From Crocodylus rhombifer (lineage: Eukaryota > Chordata > Crocodylia > Crocodylidae): 64,000 nucleotides of DNA. The notes under the pieces were generated by a model that searched no databases, was not told the DNA's origin, and saw only the letters and a list, made by a program, of their open reading frames with translations. Position numbers and translations under genes: made by a program. The DNA lies in assembly GCA_038503035.1 (NCBI GenBank), contig JAVSML010025537.1, positions 66,304 to 130,303 of the forward strand. The letters run 5' to 3'. Positions 59,131-64,000 of this stretch are shown here, one piece after another (the first letter of the stretch is position 1; each line of letters starts with the position of its first letter).

Positions 59131-59424
59131 GCACATCTACATTTGAAATCAATGTGATACAATACACTCTGGCACATATTGCACCAGAGTTTATTGTTCC
59201 CTGGGTGCTGGATTTATNNNNNNNNNNAGTCAGCTTGCTAGCCTGGGGCTGCTCTGCCCTGGCTCAACATGCTGCGGAGGGGTTGGCTGGAGTATGAGGG
59301 TGCTAACCTGCTGAGGAGTTTATTAGTTTTCTTTTGTCTGAGAAACCCACATGTGTGGACACTGAGACTTTACTGTGGAGCTAATTAGGTAGCTCGTCAG
59401 TAAACATCTTGTGTAGATGTGTCC
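59131..59424. mobile_element. MITE of the 'catctaca' family, contains sequencing gap
   Basis: Left GGGCACATCTACATTTG and right complement GGACACATCTACACAAG are inverted ends. Ten undetermined bases lie inside at 59218-59227, so length and interior are unreliable. Non-coding. Confidence 0.65.
59218..59227. other. assembly gap (10 N)
   Basis: Ten N. Round-number gaps often stand for unknown length. Confidence 0.99.
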
Positions 59425-59623
59425 TTTCTTAGAACCGTAGTAATGAATGGTAAAATAGACTTGCCTTCCATATTCTTAGAGGGTTTTATCATTCTGGATC
59501 AGGGAAACAAATGTTTATTCTTTATATTTACTCTGCCCTTACGTTAGTATGCTGCCTTGCTCTCCTTTTGCCTGATGGCTCAGGTTTAAATCTTTAGTTT
59601 AATCTCTCTCACTCTCTCTCTAA

Positions 59624-60390
59624 GGCTAGGGACAGACATTACACATAAACTTGCTTAAGTGATCAGAAACTGGTTTAAACCTATAACAGAATGGTTCAGT
59701 ACACATAAACCAGTTTGAAAATGGCTGAAACCAGTTTGAGATAAACCTGGTTGAATGTACTTTCAGACTTAACCGATTTGGCTCAAACTGGTTTATGCAA
59801 TGTCTGTCACAGATCCCTTGCTGGTTTAAATTAAATCACACTCCCCCAGCATCCTGGCATGCTCTCTGGGCTGGATGGGGCTCTGCTCTCTGCTCCACAG
59901 CAGGGCTGGCCCCTCCCCTCTGCTCCCTGGCTGGAGCTCCCACAGAGGCTGCAGGCTGCTTCCCCCCTTCCCCCTCACCACTTCCTGCTAAGCAGGAATT
60001 CCTCCCTCTGCTCTGCCTTGCTGAGGAGGTGCTTGTGTATTAGTTAGCAGACCACATGCTGGCCAGGGTCCATGCTGATTCAACAGGTAGCTGGTAATGT
60101 CCCTTTGTTGTTTTTTTAATGGGGTGATAAGCACTGTTATCAATTATCTGCTGCGCTAATCAAAACATCCTGCCAGCACCTGGCCATGCCTCCCCTCAGC
60201 TCAGTGCTGTAGAAAGGAAGGGAGGGCTGCTCTAGTATCCCCCAGCTTCTAGCCTGAGCCACGGCAGACATGTGCCTACATGCCTGGGATGTCTGTGCAG
60301 TTACAAACCAGTTCAGCCTAGCCAGGTTAGATTAACCTGCAAAGATTGAATCAATTCAGGCTCAGGCTTTCTGAATGTCCGTCCCTAACC
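59624..60390. mobile_element. Harbinger-type MITE (767 bp) with TAA target duplication
   Basis: Left GGCTAGGGACAGACATT and right complement GGTTAGGGACGGACATT are 17-bp inverted ends with two differences. They are flanked on both sides by TAA (59621-59623 and 60391-60393), the 3-bp target expected of PIF/Harbinger. The outer parts contain repeated aaaccagtttgag and complementary ctcaaactggttta motifs; the middle is GC-rich. A partial internal end (gcaatgtctgtcacag near 59797) hints at a composite. No transposase; open frames at 59795-60047 are compositional. Confidence 0.8.
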
Positions 60391-60393
60391 TAA

Positions 60394-63111
60394 AACACTG
60401 GGTTGGCAACAGCTTCTCTGCTTCCTTTTGTATCCATCTTTATGCATTCTATATATTTGAATACAGGAGTTCAGTGGGCTCCATTCTTCATCAGTGAAAG
60501 CTAGCTTTCATACCAAGGGTAACAGAAAGTCCATCCCAAAATTTGGAAGGGCTAACTGAGGAGCAGACAGGACCAAGACCTCCTGGTGATGAACTATCTC
60601 ATGGTAGCTTCTGTTGACTAGGCTCCACTGAAGTTCCTCCGACATAACTTAAGCTGCTCTACCCATTATAAGACTCCAGATAGAAAGAAGTAGAGAGATT
60701 TTCCCCTGGAGAAGAATCTCTAGGTTCCACAGGTTGTAGCTTGCACTCTTTTTGTGAAGGTGAACTGAATATCAATTTATCTGCAAAATAGATATTCAAA
60801 TTAATGTAAAAGGTATGCAGAGTAATTGTGGCCTATTTCGCTAGATGCTTTCTTCCTGCATTGAATATAATGACAATTTGTTTGTTCCCTTTTGGCAATT
60901 TTTTAGGTCTATTTATCTTGAATTGTTATACTGTGGCATGTCTATTTTTGATAAATGACATTTGATCTAAGTGTATTATCACAGGGAAAATGATCTCCAG
61001 TCTCCTATCTAAACATTTTTGCCAATGGTCCCCAATGATAAGCAAGGATGTAGTTTACTAGTTTTATGCATTTAGGGTTTGATCCCAAGAAATTTGTCAT
61101 GCTTCTCACAACATACTCAACTAGAGTTACTCCATATGGATTGAAGGAAAATTGAGGGTGCTTAACTTAACACTGCATAAGAACAGATCTTTGGCTCACT
61201 CATCACCCAGTAGACATGCAAAATGAGGTATTTCTCATATTGAAATATTTGTATACCAAAGTGGTAATAAACAGAATTAATTTAATTTTACAATGGTAGT
61301 TGAAATTCACCTTCTAGAACAATCACTATTTGTAGAGATGTCTCATGAAATCCAGCTGGATATTTATCCAGTCCAGGTATTTGCCCATTGCTTTGGGAAG
61401 ATAAAGCCTCAAATACTTCTTCTGTGATTCTATAATTTATCATTTTTCTCCAAAATCTGCTACACTCAAAAATCCACTATGGGAACCAGTTTTACTAGAT
61501 GGGAACTTGTTCTATCTTCTGTGCTTCCTAATCCTTTAGATCTATAGGGATAAGACATATTTTCTGCAAACTCTGCTAGAAGAAATCTAAGACCATATAA
61601 AATTGTGTGTAATCATAAGTATTAGCATACCTGGAGGACTGAATCCCATAAGGGAGTGCTAGCTTTCACCATTACACTTGTTCTAATTATTTAGGTCTTT
61701 TTCACTTGTTTGCTTGTATTTATTAGCTGTATCATCGAAGTGAGCCTGTGTCTCAAGATCCCAATTATTGACAGCTCTTGAGATTTAACAGAAAGAATAC
61801 ATTCCTTCTCACTCCTATATATTGTTTAAATTCAACTCTGGACTGTTGGGCTTGCTTGTTTTAAAGTTTGCACAAATAACCAGGATGTAAGCTCTTATGG
61901 GCAGGATTCTTGTTGCCTTGCGTTCATCAGGAAAGCACCCAGCACTGTGGAATTAAATGCTCAATTCTATAGCTTCAATTGTAAAACAAAATATTAACAA
62001 TATTTATTATTTATATTGTTATTAAAAATAATATTTTTACTTAGCTTGGGTAATTAAAATGTATTTCTTCTTTCTAATTTAGTGGAGTTATTTACAAATA
62101 TGCATTTTAAATTCCTTTAATTCCTTTTTGCATATGTAACTTGTTTTTGTCTTCCAATGTTAAATTCCTTCCTTTTCAGGTAGATATTTTTAGTGAGATA
62201 TTTATTTTAGATGTATATTCTCGAACATTCCAGGCTCCTACAGCTTTGTATTTAATCATCTGGAGGGCTTTTCTTGAGTTTCTTGAGGACTTACATCTTC
62301 AAGTAATAAACAAAGTCCTTCTGCGTTTTCTTAACAACACTTGAATGTGTTGGGAGAAGTGAGTTCTTTGCCTTTCATTTTTATCAAGTTTTTAATACAC
62401 TGTTGATAAAATGTTCCTCTACTATATTGTGGGTTGCAGTGTTACATTAAACGGTTTTTTGTATGTACGTTTTTCCATTTTTGGGAGCAGACAGCAGGAC
62501 CCAGGTAAGTGACCAAAGTACTAGATGTAAAGGGTCATGCTCTTCTTTGCTTGCTGTCTCTCTGCCTCAGTGAATCTTGCGTTCTTGGCTGTACGATAAC
62601 AGGGTTTCAGTAGGAGTGTATCTCCAGTCCAGCCAATAGCCTCATGGTCAGGACACTTCAGGAAGTTGAGAAATGTGGGTTTTAATTTTGCCGCATTTCC
62701 TGTTCAAGTGCTCTAATCACAAGGTTATTATATAAAACGTGGAACTTTGTCCTATACTTTTATTTTTGGATTAAAATGGTGATGGATACTGTGCCTTGTG
62801 CTGCATCCAGTCCTGTCATTGTCTGTTAGGTATGAATGCCAGTGGCCTTGGGCATAAAAGTAATGTCAAGATGACAACACTTCTGGGTATATACAATAGA
62901 CCTGAAGGTGGCTCAGTCTAGGCATGGTTTTTGTGGCTCACTCACTTAGACTGAAGTGCCACACATTAGGCATCTATATGTTTTTTTGGATGTGGATTGT
63001 TACCCTCACAATTCATATGAATTTATAAAAAATACTTTTATTTTGGTGGAGCATCAAAGTCCTTAGGAGCACTGAGGAACAATCTGAGGGCACCAGTCTA
63101 TTATTGAATTC
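60394..63111. other. unique AT-rich sequence, no feature seen
   Basis: No gene, RNA or repeat could be supported. The stretch near 61350-61480 faintly recalls an old LINE but is too diverged to call. Confidence 0.4.
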
Positions 63112-63119
63112 TGCTAGAC

Positions 63120-63546
63120 CAGTAGTTCCTAACATTTTGGACCCTGTACCCATCCTCTGGCTCCACACCAGCCCTCTGGTACCTTTCCTTGATGCCCTAA
63201 CCCACCTCATATATGCAGCTGGATAGTATACTTCCTTTATGTTCTAATTGTACAGCATATTGCAGAAACACCTGAGCTAGCTCTGAATATACCATCTCTG
63301 GAATAGCAACAACATGCAACATAGTCATGTTTATGTAGTGTTCCTAATTTGCTCACTCACAGCCCCACACTAAGTTAGTTCTGCTGTTTCTGTTTTCGAA
63401 GTATCATGATACCATATGTTTGGGAAGTAGTTTCAGCATGATGTTACCTGGCACTGTGAGAATGTTCAGGACGAGTTGTCCATAACTCTTAGCACTTTAG
63501 CAGCTCGCCCATAGCACCTACCCACCCCACTGGTTGAGTATCAGTG
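63120..63546. mobile_element. hAT-type non-autonomous element (427 bp)
   Basis: Left CAGTAGTTCCTAACATTTTG and right complement CACTGATACTCAACCAG both resemble the hAT end consensus CAGTGGTTCTCAACC. The flanks tgctagac (63112-63119) and tgctagat (63547-63554) form an 8-bp duplication with one mismatch. No open frame of note. An old non-autonomous hAT of the MER5/Charlie kind. Confidence 0.75.
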
Positions 63547-63554
63547 TGCTAGAT

Positions 63555-64000
63555 GGCCACCTGGTGATATACAAGTCCACTGAATTTTGGTGGTTCAATC
63601 AGAGAAAATGCTTTGGCAGAAGTCTTTCCCATAACTAGGTTCCCTAAGAAAGACGTAGGAGATATGTGGATATCCTCCAAATCATAAGACACTCCAAACT
63701 GGATGTTCAAAGATGCTCCCGATTCTTGCCTTTGCTGCCATTAAAATTCTACTGTAACAAGTCTGTGAGTCTCTAGCATGAAAAAGAATAGGAAATGTTA
63801 TCCTGGCTTACCTCAAAATTTCATTTCTTCAGGTAGTAATGTCCACCAATCCGGATCTGCCTGAAAACACATAGATTATTCAGAACAGAAATTGAAATGG
63901 ACATCCAGGGTTTGGATCTGTTGTCATTAGGTGAAATGTATTATATTCTACAGTAGGAGAAATTATTCTGCTGTTTTCTTCCAAGCATAATGAACACATT
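63555..64000. other. unique sequence to window end
   Basis: Nothing recognised. Confidence 0.4.

Noticed and set aside
1..64000. Host exons, tRNA/rRNA genes, CRISPR arrays or prokaryotic gene clusters
   Set aside because: No frame with conserved host domains flanked by splice sites, no cloverleaf-like segments and no regularly spaced repeats were seen. The repeat content is clearly vertebrate.

Overview
The window is non-coding, repeat-dense vertebrate DNA. No exon, tRNA or rRNA of a host gene could be supported. The signature is many fragments of CR1-type non-LTR retrotransposons, together with hAT and PIF/Harbinger DNA transposons, their palindromic miniature derivatives (MITEs) and solo LTRs. 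Birds carry CR1 but few DNA transposons, so this mix points to a crocodilian first and a turtle second. The species call is an inference. The window is probably an intergenic stretch or part of a long intron.

Layout. 1-17 kb: CR1 pieces on both strands, a minus-strand solo LTR (5016-5968), two copies of a palindromic hAT-type MITE, and GC-rich repeat debris at 8.4-10 kb and 12.4-14 kb. 17-24.5 kb: mostly unique AT-rich sequence with a third MITE copy that has a perfect 8-bp target duplication (21291-21524). 24.6-31.7 kb: a long decayed CR1 on the minus strand, then a plus-strand CR1 broken by a solo LTR with a perfect 5-bp target duplication (28320-29170) and by a second GC-rich insertion. 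31.8-36.6 kb: a MITE with a 42-bp perfect palindrome, a fourth palindromic MITE copy, and a separate inverted repeat with arms of about 125 bp. 39.6-43.2 kb: the best-preserved CR1 (minus strand), carrying the ORF1 esterase domain, the endonuclease and an uninterrupted 359-codon reverse transcriptase frame. 46.4-50.8 kb: a decayed, apparently autonomous PIF/Harbinger transposon with convergent transposase and Myb/SANT-like genes. 52.4-55.2 kb: a plus-strand CR1 with an internal endonuclease deletion. 55-64 kb: unique sequence, two MITEs, a 767-bp Harbinger-type MITE with TAA duplications, and a 427-bp hAT element.

No operon-like or new functional system was found. The coding signals are parts of selfish elements: CR1 ORF1 and ORF2 would act in target-primed reverse transcription, the Harbinger transposase and Myb-like protein would act together in cut-and-paste transposition, and the MITEs would be moved in trans by hAT or Harbinger enzymes. 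All copies here look broken. The most interesting points are the hAT-MITE family with readable target duplications, the two-gene Harbinger, the long inverted repeats able to form hairpins, the nested CR1/LTR insertions that give relative ages, and an unidentified protein-like fragment just after the CR1 at 55.2 kb.
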